Shown here: positions 12,197 to 25,300 of the stretch, in pieces
Layout: every line of letters begins with the position of its first letter
Position numbering within the stretch: the stretch's first letter is position 1
Origin: Shinisaurus crocodilurus
Lineage: Eukaryota > Chordata > Lepidosauria > Squamata > Shinisauridae
Reading direction: 5' to 3'
Assembly: GCA_021292165.1 (NCBI GenBank)
Contig: CM037881.1
Span: 4,712,001 to 4,776,000, forward strand
Length of the DNA stretch: 64,000 bases
Notes under the pieces: generated by a model
What the model saw: only the letters and a program-made list of their open reading frames with translations
Told to the model about the DNA's origin: nothing
Databases searched by the model: none
Translations under genes and position numbers: made by a program

Positions 12197-12320
12197 CAGG
12201 GATGGGCAGAAAGTAGATCTCTAGATGTTTTGGACTTCAACTACCAGCATTCCTGATCAATGCCCATGCAAGCAGAGCCTTCTGGGAGTTGAATTCCAAA
12301 ACACCTTCTGCCCACTGCTG
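12197..12320. mobile_element. Second hAT foldback family
   Basis: Ends CAGGGATGGGCAG and CTGCCCACTGCTG, with arms ATGTTTTGGACTTCAACT and TGGGAGTTGAATTCCAAA. Flanks CCTTATAC and CTTTATAC match 7 of 8 and again centre on TA. Confidence 0.75.
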
Positions 12321-12407
12321 CTTTATACCACCCAAGTGCTAATGGACTTGTTAAGAGAATGAACAAGCTAGTAAAAAAAAAAAAAAGAGCCCACAAAAGG
12401 CACCACG

Positions 12408-13341
12408 AGAAGATGACTTGGATCAGGAGGTACAGGGAATGCTTATCAAATTTGCAGATGACACAAAGTTGGGTGGAACAGCTAATACTCTGGAAGACAG
12501 AAACAAAATTCAAGGAGATCTCGATAGGCTGGAGCGCTGGGCTGAAAATAACAGAATGAAATTTAATAGGGATGAATGCCAAGTGCTGCACCTAGGGAGA
12601 GGAAACCAAATGCAGAGTTACAGAATGGGGGACACTTGGCTCAACAATACTACAAGTGAGAAGGATCTTGGAATTGTGGTAGATCACAAACTGAATATGA
12701 GCCAGCAATGCGACGTGGCTGCAAAGAAGGCAAATGCAATTTTGGGCTGTATTAATAGAAGTATAGCTTCCAAATCGTGGGAAGTGATAATTCCCCTTTA
12801 CTCGGCACTGGTTAGGCCTCATCTTGAGTACTGCGTCCAGTTCTGGGCACCTCACTTTAAGAAGGACATAGACAAACTGGAGAGGGTTCAGAGGAGGGCA
12901 ACAAGGATGATAAAGGGACTGGAAACAAGGCCCTATGAGGAGAGACTGAAAGAACTGGGCATGTTTAGCCTTCAGAAGAGGAGACTGAGGGGAGATATGA
13001 TCGCACTCTTCCAGTATTTGAAGGGATGTCACACAGAGGAGGGCAAATATCTCTTCTCGATCATCCCAGTTTGCAGGACACGGAATAATGGGCTCAAGTG
13101 ACAGGAACCTAGATTCCACCTAAACATCAGGAAAAATTTCCTGACTGTCAGAGCAATAAGACAATGGAATCAACTACCTAGGGAGGTGGTGGGCTCTCCC
13201 ACTCTGGAGGCATTCAAGGTGCAGCTGGACAGACATCTGTCAGAGATGCTTTGACCTAGATTCCTGCATTGAGCAGGGGGTTGGACTCGATGGCCTTGTA
13301 GGCCCCTTCCAACTCTACTTTTCTATGATTCTATGATTCTA
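12408..13341 (+). mobile_element. 5'-truncated CR1 copy
   Basis: It starts inside RT just upstream of FADDTKLGG and runs to the ATTCTATG tail. The frame 12418-13101 is open, with motifs SRL-type thumb and LEYCVQFWAPH as in the full copy at 49450-53624. A TGA replaces the codon after NNGLK. It is a dead fragment. Confidence 0.92.
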
Positions 13342-13566
13342 CCTGTAGAACTACTTGCAAACCTCCTGATGTGGTGCTTTATGAATGCATCACAGACAAA
13401 AAAAATAAAATATAAACAGTATGTAAATCAAAAGGAAGCTCAAACTTTAAACTGGAAACTTTGTATGAATGAAACTCCCCTTATAGAGTCTAGACAAGGC
13501 ACTCCTTGTGTCTTTATAGTTATAGGCATTTCCTTGTTTTGAGTTGTTGAAAGATTTGTCCCTCGC

Positions 13567-13630
13567 TGGCTGGGGCATGCCGGGAGTTGTAGGCCAAAAA
13601 CATCTGGGGACCCAAGGTTGGAGAACACTG
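13567..13630. mobile_element. hAT foldback MITE, right half only
   Basis: Begins in the central GCTGGCTGGGGCATG and ends GGTTGGAGAACACTG. No left terminus. Confidence 0.85.
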
Positions 13631-13641
13631 TTCTAGGCAGC

Positions 13642-15196
13642 GACCAGCAAGCTGTATTTCAAGGAAACTTGGTGGCCATTACTGATCTCATTATGGAGCC
13701 CAGGGTTGCAGGGAACAAAGTCTGAAAACCACGGGCATATAAGTAATAGTTATTTTTTTCTATTGCCCATCCATCTGGGGATTTGCATTTTTCCTCATCA
13801 GATATTTACTACAAATAATCAGCATCATAATTCAGCCAATTTATTTAATGAATATTTGTTTCAAAATAGAAATATAAAGGCACACCCTGAAATTCTTTCT
13901 AACAAAACATTAAGGCACCTTGATGAAATTTTGTTACTCCCTTCACAAGGTCTTTTACATAGCTGACATACAAATCTGGCAGAAGAAGCAAATAAACTAG
14001 TTATAAAAACAACAATTTACAAACAAACCCACATTAATAATGGAAATTAGCAAAGCATTTTTGATTCAAAAGCTTCCAAACCACAAGTCCAAATGAAATA
14101 TTTCTTCCCAAACAGGAATAAACTTTTGCATTCATTTCATTGATCTATTCTGTTTTAGAAAATTCAGTGATTCAAATAAGGGTGGGTTTTGGGGGGGGGG
14201 TTATAAACCTTATCTTCTTTACAAAAATTGTCTTCTGTACAAAAATACTAGTCGAGTTATTTTTATTTTCAACTTTTAAATTCTTCTAGATGATTTAATA
14301 CAATGGCTCATAAATAAGACCCATTGAATTCAACGGGGCTTACTTTTGCTAGTATGCTTCTACTATTGATTTCAGTAGGAACTAATAACATTCCATAAAG
14401 CAGAGGTCTTCAGAGAGAGTGTTAAATCCACAGTCCAGACAAGCTAAAGTTCTTGAACTGATTTAGACCTACTGAAATCAGCAGCACTTCTTTCGAATTC
14501 AGATCCTTCAGTTCAGCTGGCTGTAGTTTAATCTCATTAAACCTCAGGTTTATACATTCAACCAAGGAAAGTGGCATCAACCATAATCATTCTTAAAAGC
14601 CAGTTCTGTTGAAATCAGGAGAACTAATAGCCACGTTGTGCTTTGTACAGAGCTACGTATACCTAGTAGGTACAAAATGCAAGAATCTTCCTTCAGCTGA
14701 GAATGGGGAACATGCATTTCAATCACTGTTTTCCGCCGCAAAATACATGGATGTAGCAGTCAGGAAAGGCTCTGGCTCCACATCCATACATTTAAAGAAG
14801 AGCAGTTACATGTTAAATGCATGTATTTTATATTTGGGTATCTGCATTCAGGAACAAAATATATAGGAAGAAGCATCCCTTACTTCTAAGTACGTTGGCC
14901 TGATTCAACAAAGGCAATCCATAAACAGGTTTCTTTGTGCAGATGATCCCTCTGGGCTAGTTCCTTAATGTACAAAAGATTGCTGCAGGGGAGGGAAGAA
15001 TCCACATTCAGCATCCCCACATGCACACTGCTGAACTTATGGAGAACCTGAATCCAGGCGGGGAAGTCTCTGGCTCCCCAACTTTTTACTCCTCTAACAG
15101 GTGAACAAGAATACTGATCAAGTGTGAGAAGAAGCAGCTCCTTATGTGGTACTGCCTATTGCAGTGTGCAAGGTATGCAAGATGGGAGCAAATGTC
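13642..15196. other. Intergenic just beyond POSTN 3' end
   Basis: Low-repeat, AT-rich sequence with a poly-G run near 14192. It could include a longer POSTN 3' UTR. No independent gene is supported. Confidence 0.5.
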
Positions 15197-15778
15197 TTTA
15201 TTTTGTGCTTTGGTTTGGAACATCAGACAATATGTAACCAATCCAGTAACATTTCTGAACGTTTGCATTTTCAGATGGTAGTTTTTTTGGAGAGTACAGG
15301 AAAGAGAATCTATCAAATTCACTGGCAAATGAAATGATTTTATGCAATGATGAAAACAAAGATCCTATGCCAATGCTTAAAATTTATTATGAATGTTTAA
15401 GGTGACGTTGTCAGTGTCATAATCACATTTAATCTCATTAATGTTTAATCACATTGTGTCATGATGGCACAATCCTGAAATGTTTTGGTTTTGCTAGGTT
15501 TACATAGCTTACGTTTTGCCTCTTAAATTTTTATTTACTTCCAGATAGGATGTAACTTAATTTATCTAGTTCTGATTCATAGAAAATTGATACATTCTGA
15601 GTTAATCCCTGCTTATTAGGCATATTTTTAGGAAGTGCTCTCTACCACATGTACTCCCATGCGATTTTATGGGTTAGTGGATGCTATTCCTAATGGTTAA
15701 TGAGAGCACAGGATTCAGTAAATGTTTTCCCTTGTGACCTTTTTGTTTTATTAATATCTTTCTCAAAGCTTCAGCTCT
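15197..15778 (-). other. POSTN: Probable POSTN 3' UTR
   Basis: This is AT-rich, repeat-poor sequence directly after the stop codon. AATAAA hexamers on the minus strand occur at 15747-15752, 15530-15535, 15383-15388 and 15197-15202. The true cleavage site cannot be chosen from sequence alone, so the left edge is the most distal of these signals. Confidence 0.4.
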
Positions 15779-15867
15779 TCAGTTCTCTTTCTTCTGTGAG
15801 TTCTCTTTCTGCAGATTCTGTCTTCTTGCAGAACGACTGACAAGCCTTGTTCTTCTCCGTGGTGATC
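15779..15867 (-). CDS. POSTN: POSTN exon 23, terminal coding part with stop
   Basis: The coding part is 89 nt, entered at phase 1, with TGA at 15779-15781. It encodes an arginine/lysine-rich tail beginning GSPRRRTRL, with SRSARRQ in the middle and ending KKEN. Human ends much sooner after GSRRRLREG. The basic tail fits the heparin/matrix-binding C-terminus of periostin. The acceptor is CAACAG. Confidence 0.92.
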
Positions 15868-18800
15868 CTGTTGACCAAAAAAAGAAAAGAAAGATGTGTG
15901 GATGTTATAACCGCACATTTATGTTTGTTTGTTTGTTTTTAATTAAACCGCCTCTTCATCCTTGTGGACAGCAAGGCAGTGTACAAGAAGAGTATGAAAA
16001 AAATATCATACAGATACAACTAGAACAATAAAACCACATCGTCAGAAATGAATGCTTCCCTGTGGGGAAACCTTGCCCTGCCTGCATCCCTAAACTAGCA
16101 TGCAGATCAAACGGAAGTCTCTCGATATCAAGTTATGTGGGAGAATCAGTGGGTGAGGGAAGGGCGAAGCTGATCCTCTCCTATAAAAGATGCACCCACT
16201 CTTGCTTTACAAGGCAAGCATGGGACTCAAAGCCCTCTGCTCTTTTGTGCTCCTTAGGACTCTGTCCGTAGTACATGATTGTTTCATTGACTGATAGCAC
16301 ATGTTCAACCCAATATATTTGAAGTTCATATTTTGTGGACGGAGCTTTTCACATATTTCTGCCATGAATGAATCTCTCTCTCTATATATATATATATACA
16401 TATATAGCAACTGGCAAAACATTAATATTCTTTAATGTATATTCTTTCATTTCTATCAAATATGTCGGCTTCTGCCTTTGTCAGTGACAATCGAAGTGAC
16501 ACATGTATGTGCGTACATGTATGTGCGTGCGTGCATGAGGCCCGAGTCAAGTTGTGCACCCCTGTTCTAAACGCCTATTCACACTAACAGCTTTTGTAAA
16601 TTAGATTGTACACAAAGGATCTTCCAGGCCTGCATTGAACTGGAACATGTTTATCATTTTCAATTAAGCACTGAAGTTATTTTACAGGTAAAAAATGATA
16701 GGGCCCTTCTTGTACCTTGTACCCTTCTGGATGTTTGTACTTTCTTGACAGGTGTTCCTAAAAAAAAAAAAAAAGGTGTTTCAGTCATACATCATTTATT
16801 ATAAGCATTTGAAATAAAGCAGTAACAAAATTACAATTTTGAAATATTATAAAGTTGAATTACTTGTTCAGTTATGTTGAGTTTTAGACTGCTGGAGACA
16901 TAACTATTTTTTTATATACAGTAATACCTTGGATTGCAAGCATAACTCGTTCTGGAACCGTGCTTGTAATCCAAAACATATATCTTATATCAAAGCGAGT
17001 CTCTGGCGGGCGTGAGCAGGGCCGATTTTGGCCCGCTACGCCCGCTCGAGGTGAGCAGTTACATCCCTACCAAGACGTCGCTTGTTTATCAAGTCAAAAT
17101 TTATTTTAAAAATGTGCTTGTCTTGCAAAACGCTCTCAGACCAAGTTACTTGCGATCCAAGGTATTACCGTATATTTCACCACTTCTAAATCATTTGCAG
17201 TGCTGTTTGTGAACATTATTCAGTGACAAGAAGTACAAATCCACAAAATGCTGTTCCTTGCTCATAGAAAACTAGGCATGTCAAGCAGAAGCGCTCTCCA
17301 GCCTAGTCTTGTTCCTGACATGCTAGAAATCTCCCCAGCCCCAGCCCAAGGAGGAGCATTCAGTCATGCAATCCCCCATCTGCGTTCAAAAGCAGTACCT
17401 TCCAGACACAGGTTTACCACCTCAGAGAGATCTAGACGAGTGTGTGCATTTAAAGGTACATGCCGGGATCTGAAGAGCTTCTTCAAACATGCTCAAGCGC
17501 TTAGGCATGCCCAGTACAAAATCGGTTTGTTATCAGGCATGGGGATTGCTGTTCAGAAAATAAGAATCCACGCTCAGTTGGACACATGGGGGATTTCCCA
17601 CAATTCTTGGGATCCTGCCCACACTCCTAGAAAGTGATGATATAAGGGTATGTTCCTGCCAACATTAAGCACTTTTAAATCACTTTGATTTCAACATGGC
17701 CCCATAGTTTGGGAAAAAATTAAATATATTCAATGAAATGGCAATCTGAACTTTACTGCAAATAGGAGAATGAATACACGAACTGGTTGCGCAATACGAA
17801 AGGTATCGACAAACTACTGTAGGGGTATCTTTGTTTCTTCTTCCCAGCAACCGTTAGGAGGGTCCCAAGTGGGACCTGATACCATCTCTGTATCTGCTAG
17901 AACCTAATCTGAATGGGGTAGATCCAGATTTATACTGGATCAACTGCACTGGCAGATGTGGACTTCCCCATGCCCTCCTTTCTGTGGCAGCCCATCCAGG
18001 GTCCCCCCCCCAAATACTACGCAGAGGGCCGGTTCACACGACCCAGGCTGCTGGCGGGGGAGGAACCACGGGGCCGTCTGCGGGGTCCGGCGGGGCGCCA
18101 CACACGACCGTCGACCGTCGGCAGACCCCGTAGTCCCCGCACCGCAGTGCGGGCCTCCCGGCGCTAGGGGGTGGGGCCCCGGGATGCCCAGAGGGGCCGT
18201 TTGCCCCTACAGGCTGGAGCGGCGGTGGCTCCAGCCGCTCTGGGCTGCCTTCTCTGTGGGGACCCGCGGGACGGCCGCCCGCTGTTCGGACGGCACGGTG
18301 ACCACACGCGGTAGGGGCTTACCCCTCTACCGACCATGGTCACTTTGCGTGCGTCCCGCCCGTGGCTGTCCTGCGGGGGCACCCCCGGTCGGCGTGCACA
18401 CGACACGGGAACCGCGGGGGACTTGCGGTTCCCGTGTCGTGCGAACAAGCCCAGAGAGTCGGGAGACCCTGCTGAGTGGGGAGAGCTGTGGTGTGTGTGG
18501 GGGGAGGGGGGTATCCCCCAAAATCACCTTCCACAAGTAAAGCCCTTCCTCTCACAAAAGATTCCTTCCTCTTGCGGAAGCCGTGTCCTGGATCCAACCC
18601 AATGTCAGCAGCCTCCTTCCATGTTCCACCTTAAGACTGCAAGACCCCACAGCTTGAGCACCCCGGCCCCCTTTCCCCTTTGTTTATTATCTCGCTTGAC
18701 AAATTGTTCTGGAGAACTCAAAAAAAGCCAACCTTTGAGTTGGCTTAATAAAGGTATTACAGTGATACGGATTTTGGTAATTTTCTTTGAATTCTTTTCT

Positions 18801-21800
18801 TTAGGCCAACATAGCTACCTTTGCTTTTTGTAGTAGAACTCTACAATTTAATAGGTTGAGGCTAGAAATACAAGTATTTTATGAATGGAGATGCAGTCAA
18901 AAATACCTGCTATACACATGTAACGCTGAGCTGTTTTTAAAACCTTTCATCTGGGAATATGTGGAGGCATTGTGGGATTTCACACATTCCTCACGCACCC
19001 ATTCTGGATACTAGCTCCAATGTCTCTAGTTTGCTTCGATTTATGCAACATCTAAATATTTGGTGTTCTACATATGCAATGGGGTCCCAATACTGCAGTT
19101 ACAAATATGATCCAAGTGAGACCTGGTTCAAACAAAATTTGTTATTTTCTTTATTGAGCAATATGTCTTGAAGGAAACCTTCACACGGTAGGTTCAACAA
19201 GCACAATTCAGTCACATATTTTTCTGGTAAAATGGATATATTAATTGTAGTCTTATTTTAAGAAAGAAATCTAAGGAAAGGGACTGACAGTTTGCACTCT
19301 CGAGCAGTGTTCTCCAACCTTGGGTCCCCAGCATACAACTCCTGGGAGCTGTAGGCCAAAAACATCTGGGGACCCAAGGTTGGAGAACACTGCTCTAGGC
19401 TAAGATACAACAAGGAATGAATCAACAAAGCTTCACTCATTCCTTGTATCGTACTTAGAACTTGTTGCGAGTGTATGGGTGAGATAAAGAAGAGTCAGAC
19501 ACAGAGTATATGGTTTCAAATCAGGGCCACATTTATTGAATTGAAGATCTGTGAAGGGCGAAGTGCGGTACTAACCTAGCCCGGCCATTGGCCGGGAAAA
19601 AACCAATATTTGGGCGAATACATCCGCACTGCACCGGAGGCAGGTTGGTCCGCCCCCGGCCAGTTGCCCTCCATGTGGAGCTGGAGGGCTTTACCATCGT
19701 CGCCTTACTTTGACGCCTCCAGGCACCCAATGTAGGCGAGAAAGGCAAAACCCCAAAGACGTCCCAATCTCTCTCCTGCCAAGCCTCAGGGCATGAGCGA
19801 GGGCAGCCTTGGGTAAACGTCAGTCACCTTGAAAGGTGCCACTGGATGATCACCATAAGCTTAAGCCATACTGCCTAATCCCGCACTTCCCGCAAATGCG
19901 ACCAATTTAGCTATGATCCCCCTGGTGGGATCAAGATCAAATTCAAAAATTTCCCTACCCTGATTCATAGTGTAGAGTAGGCGAAACCCGCCCATTGCCC
20001 CGGCCAATTGAGACAATGAGCCAAAATTCCTACTCGGCCCCCGTTAATGGGCGACCAGAGGAGCCTACACTGCTAACAGGGCGGGATGGGAGGGAGCCGG
20101 AAAACAGCAGCAAAAGAGGCCGTGGGCGGGAACCCAGGTGCCTAGATAAGCCCTTTCCTGTGTCCCCGCCCTAGTTGAGCCATTGGCTCAGTATCTGTGA
20201 CCAACCTGACCTGTTACCTGACTCCTCTTTCCTCCCCCACTCGCAAATCTTCGCCCTAGCCCCAGATGAGGGGCCAGTGGAAGTCTGTTATTGAAATAGA
20301 GAAATATTCTGTTCATGACCAATCAAGTGCTTCAGTGACAAAGCGCTGCTACTTTTACTTGTTTAACAGAACAGACATCCCATGCAAGAAAGCCACATCA
20401 GCAACTGGGTAAGGGGAATGCAGATGGGGATCAGAAACTCCGCCTGCTCTAACTCTGCCCCTAACTGATTTCCATGCAAGTAATTATAAAGCTTCATCTA
20501 CAATAATGGTTGGATGTGAGGAGGGTTCACATAGCTGCATAACCGTCCAGACAAATTTTCTTTATTTCTGTCTCGATAATCTGTGGCTCTCAGATCCAGC
20601 TATCCAGATCCAACTATTTTTAAAAAAGCATCAGTTATGTTGATACCGTTTTTGAGAGGAAAGGGATCCACACTTGAAATGTCTTAAATCTCTGTGGATG
20701 GCTGCATCTCTACTCAGGAAGCCAGGGACAAACTCCTAAAGGTTTTAAGTGACACATTGAGGGCTGTTCTAGGACTGGCAGCTATGCACTGCCAACACCT
20801 GGCATGTTGCACAAAATGTGTAAGGTTCACACTGCAATAATCTTAGTACTTGTTGTGTTGCTTTAGGCAAGGGAAGCATTTTGTTTCATGGGTTTGGGAC
20901 ATTTTGGACTGGAAAAAGGAAAACTCTGGATGCTGTCTAAAATTGCTATCATTACTGCAGCACCAAAGACATGCATGGGGGTGGGGGGGTTCATGTGTGT
21001 ATGGCTACCCAAGTATTAAAATATTACATGGGAAACCAGTGGAAAAGGGGCTAGGGGAAGCAAGATAAAGTGAGAAAACTGAAAGAAAACAACGAAGGCA
21101 AATACATCTGTTCAACTAATTCACTGGATCAATGATAATGCTTTTAGTAGTTGCCTCTCAATAGCGAGAAGAAAAGAATTCAGTGGCTCATTTTACAGCA
21201 TTTCGGGATGTATGAAGAGGTCCCAATTACTGTGAGTGCTCTGAGACTCATTAGTTGAACACATGGAAGTGTTTCATGGACCACTGTTCCACCCTGCCCA
21301 CTGCTGCCTACCTTGACTGGCGGAGGATCTCTGCGGTCTCAGGCGGGAGGCCTTCTTCTCAGCCCTCCTACCTGAGATGCTTTTAAACTGAAGCTGCGGA
21401 GTGAGTCTGGTATCTTTGGCATGCAAAACACATACTCTGTCACTAAGCTAATCCAGATCCATGATATAGAATTCATTGCAATAATCGTAATCGAGCACAC
21501 TCTTGATGATCAGAGTAATGACTTCCGTTGCACAGATTTGTGTCATCAGAATGAGAGGTAAAGAACTGAAGGTCGAGTGAGCTTTCTGGCACCTCAAAGA
21601 CTACTTGTCTTTTCTATAAATTACAGCATAAGTTTGAATAAACTACTTCCAATACATGAAAATGGAATTATTAACATGAATTACTTACAGTATTTTTCCA
21701 TGTATAAGACTATACTTTTTCCTAAAATTATTAGACTAAAAATTGAGGGTCGTCTTATACACGGAAGTAAGCCGAGGAGAGAACCGCACGGTTGCGAAAC

Positions 21801-22325
21801 TGCCCAGTGGGGGGCGTCTTATACACGGAAAAATACGGTAAGTTAATGGGAGGCAGTGCCACTGTCTTCAAGTTCCTGCCTGCTAATGGATTCACATTCT
21901 ACAGTGTAGGACAACATATCCTTTAGACATTAAAAAAGGAATTGGTCTTCTAGGTGCCACCGGAACCCCTTCACTCATTTCTAATGCACAGTTCTGAAGC
22001 CACTGTCTATTGGATCCACATTTTGCACAGTTGGCCTATGGAATGCGAAAGAAAATTGGATGCTTTTCGGCATAGCAGAGGTGGGCAACTTGTGGCCCTC
22101 CAGATGTTTTGGCCTACAACTCCCATTATCTCTCATCATTAGTTATGCTGGCTAGGGCTGAGGGGCGTTGTTGTCCACCCTTGTTCTAGTTAGGACTTGT
22201 TTTGTTTTTTTAAGGCATGTGCATATATCAAATACACAGCTATTCCCTCCTGTCCTGTCGGTATGTGGCCCCCACTTTTAACACCTGTTCTTACAGTTTT
22301 ACTAAATTAAGAGGACATGTGCTAT

Positions 22326-22369
<44 letters not shown>

Positions 22370-25300
22370 CTTTATGTAGTTCTTATGCAGGTGAGACTCT
22401 TCTGATGAATTTTGCCTGAGAGGGATTTCAAGATCTGGACCCATGAAGAGCCAGTTGGCTGTGATCTACTCCATTGGCTTCCAAATCTGTCACTTACTTA
22501 ATCTTACAGGAGCTAAAGTGATGTGGATTCACTTCAACTGGAACAAGAATGTAGCTTGGGGTTAGAAGTCAGGGCTACAGTAAACTTTGCCAAAATACTT
22601 GAATTCTTTTTTCCCCCTTCACTCTTCATATATCCCAGATAGTTCTAATCTACACAACAAGCAAAAACATTCCAAACTGATGAATAAAGATTAATTTCAT
22701 AGGCATTACATTTTTAAAAAAAGTTGCACTTCAGTTTCTTCTGGTTATTTATTGGAGAAGAATAGACTGTTACGGTGAAGATGCGGAACACCATTCCTGG
22801 CAATGCAGTGCACTCCAATTATACGGTGCAGTGATTTATTATGCTCAGATGCTGTATTGGCCAACAAAGCTGGCAACTATATGGTGCTGAAATCTTCATC
22901 CTACAAGTATGCATGGCTGGGACTGGGTGCAAAGCAGCACAGACTGATGTAACTATAGTGTAGTGTTCTCCAACCTTGGGTCCCCAGATGTTTTTGGCCT
23001 ACAACTCCCAGCATGCCCCAGCCAGCTATGCTGGCTGGGGCATGCTGGGAGTTGTAGGCCAAAAACACCTGGGGACCCAAGGTTGGAGAACACTGAGCTA
23101 TAGGAACCTCATTCCTAGAGCATCCCAGGAAGTATGCAGGAATCTTCAACTTCTGCTTCTTGGCATGCTCTAGGAACAAGGTTCCTGCACTATGGCAGAA
23201 ACAACAGAGCCTGTTTCTATAACATTTTTTCCTTCTTCAAGGTTGGAGAACACTGCTATAGTGGCATAATATGAGAGACAATTATAGCAGATCTGTTTTA
23301 ATTTAGACTTGTTGCGAGTGGAGAGCCCCTTACGCCCATTCCTCCTCCAACACATGAGACTGTCACAGTGCCAAAAATGGCTGCCTCTTAGTAGTAAACA
23401 TGTTTCGAGGATGCCGCATGTAGGAATCATTCTCCGGTTCCACACAATCATTTCTCATTTGTACCCAGCCTCTGTGCCACGTAACAATTTTCCGTGGCAT
23501 TGCTATGCCACCTCTGGTGATGGCTGCTGCCACAGTCGCACTGAATACTACCTCCATGGATTGTATGTGGTCAGCCAATGGTGCCAAGTCAGGATTGTAC
23601 TGTGCTTTACTGTAGGATAGGATTGGGCCCCGATGCCTCCTGATTTATGAGTTGAAATGAGCTTGCATCAACCTGCTCAGTATAACTATATGAGTGCACT
23701 GTACTGTACTCTTGAAGATAATCATAATTATTAAGGTTTAATGCATTTAACCTACAGCCAGTTCAAAAGAAAGACGCCAAACATGCCTTTGTTAACTTAT
23801 GAGCAATGAACATTAATTTTTTAATGAGTCATGCAAAAGATTTGGACTTTCCCCACGCTTTATAGTTGTTAAAAGTTCAAAATTTACTGTAGAATATTTA
23901 TATCGGAAATAAATCTTCATTGCTCATTTGGAACTGTTTAAAGACTGAGCACGTACAAAACCCTTTATTTTTTTCCCTCCAATGTGGATACGGAATGCTC
24001 AAAAGTAAACATCTCGTACATCATTCTTTGTTTTTGTTTGTAGATTTTTGCTTAATTAAATCAGTCTTTAAAAAGTTGAGAGATCAGTTTTGTCAGTTCT
24101 CAGAGCTCATTGCGACGAGGTTAGTTGTCTTGCTCTCTCACTAACCTCCCTGGAGGAGTCTTTTGATTTCTTCATCTTCAAGTAAATGACCATCACCTTC
24201 AATGAGCTTGGTCACCTTGGAAACCTCTGACAGGACACATGTTTATGGCATGAAATTGATTTATGTGGGACATCAGAAATTGCAATTGCAGCACATTTAA
24301 CAAGCATACTTTATAATTACACAATCCATCTATTACAGTACTAAGCATCACGCCAAACATCTGGTTGTTTTCATTAAAAGAAAGCAATGGTTGCAGGGTG
24401 TTCCTCTAGTGTACAAGAAATATTGGCAGTTTCACTTGAACAAGAATTAAAGTATTAATGAGGTATATATTGAATCTGACACAGATCACAAGCAAAGGTA
24501 ACTGCAGCACACCTTGAATATGCCTTCCATGAAGCCTGATAGCAGAATATGTGAATGTCAATACTGAATATTGACAATTGCAGCTGCATTTGGCTAATAT
24601 CTGAAAATAGATATATATTTCCCTGCTTTTAGGTGCCTTGTCAACATTCACAAGTGTGCCTCCTGAGTTTTGAGATATTCACAAAATTTTCTTGGGAGTC
24701 AACTTGATTGTCAACATTAATCACATTGCAGACATTTGTTACAGACATTCACTGTAACAAATACACACACACACACACACACACCATGATTCTTGGAAAT
24801 CTGATTCCTGTTAAATCTTGCGCATATTACTGCTATGATCAAATGCTCAGATTTAAACACTTCCAGACCCAGCAATGTGCAATCTAGACTTTTGTTACAT
24901 GGTCACCATGTACCCATTAAAATAGTCATTATGTAGCCACTAAAATAATGAATATGCCTCAATGTAGCCCATACTTCTTCAACTTGTCAAAGAGGAATAC
25001 TAACCTTCTTCCAGCAATTTCTTAAGGGTCTCCTCAGTATCTCCTCCACCACCTGTAGTGATTCGGGTGTATTTCAGTTCAGGACCTGAAGTGAAAAAGA
25101 CTCATTGAGGTGTATTTGAAGAAGAAAAAAAAAATCCTAACTCTTAGAATTTCTTCTCTACAGTCTGTCTTCACTGTTGTGGTATTGATTCAAACAGGAA
25201 GATCATTTTCATTATGATTTATTTATTTATTTATTTATTTATTACATTTATCAATCGCCCATCTGGCCGGTCACCCGGCCACCCTGGGCGATGTACAATT

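Noticed and set aside
1..15196. A second host gene downstream of POSTN
   Set aside because: No frame shows family motifs with flanking splice sites. All frames above 150 codons are LINE-derived.
18028..18450. CpG-island promoter of an unseen gene
   Set aside because: The GC-rich block has inverted terminal repeats and a family member at 10896-11236, so a mobile element explains it better.
22961..23255. CRISPR-like array of palindromic repeats
   Set aside because: The palindromes are dispersed MITEs with target duplications, not regularly spaced, and the genome is vertebrate.
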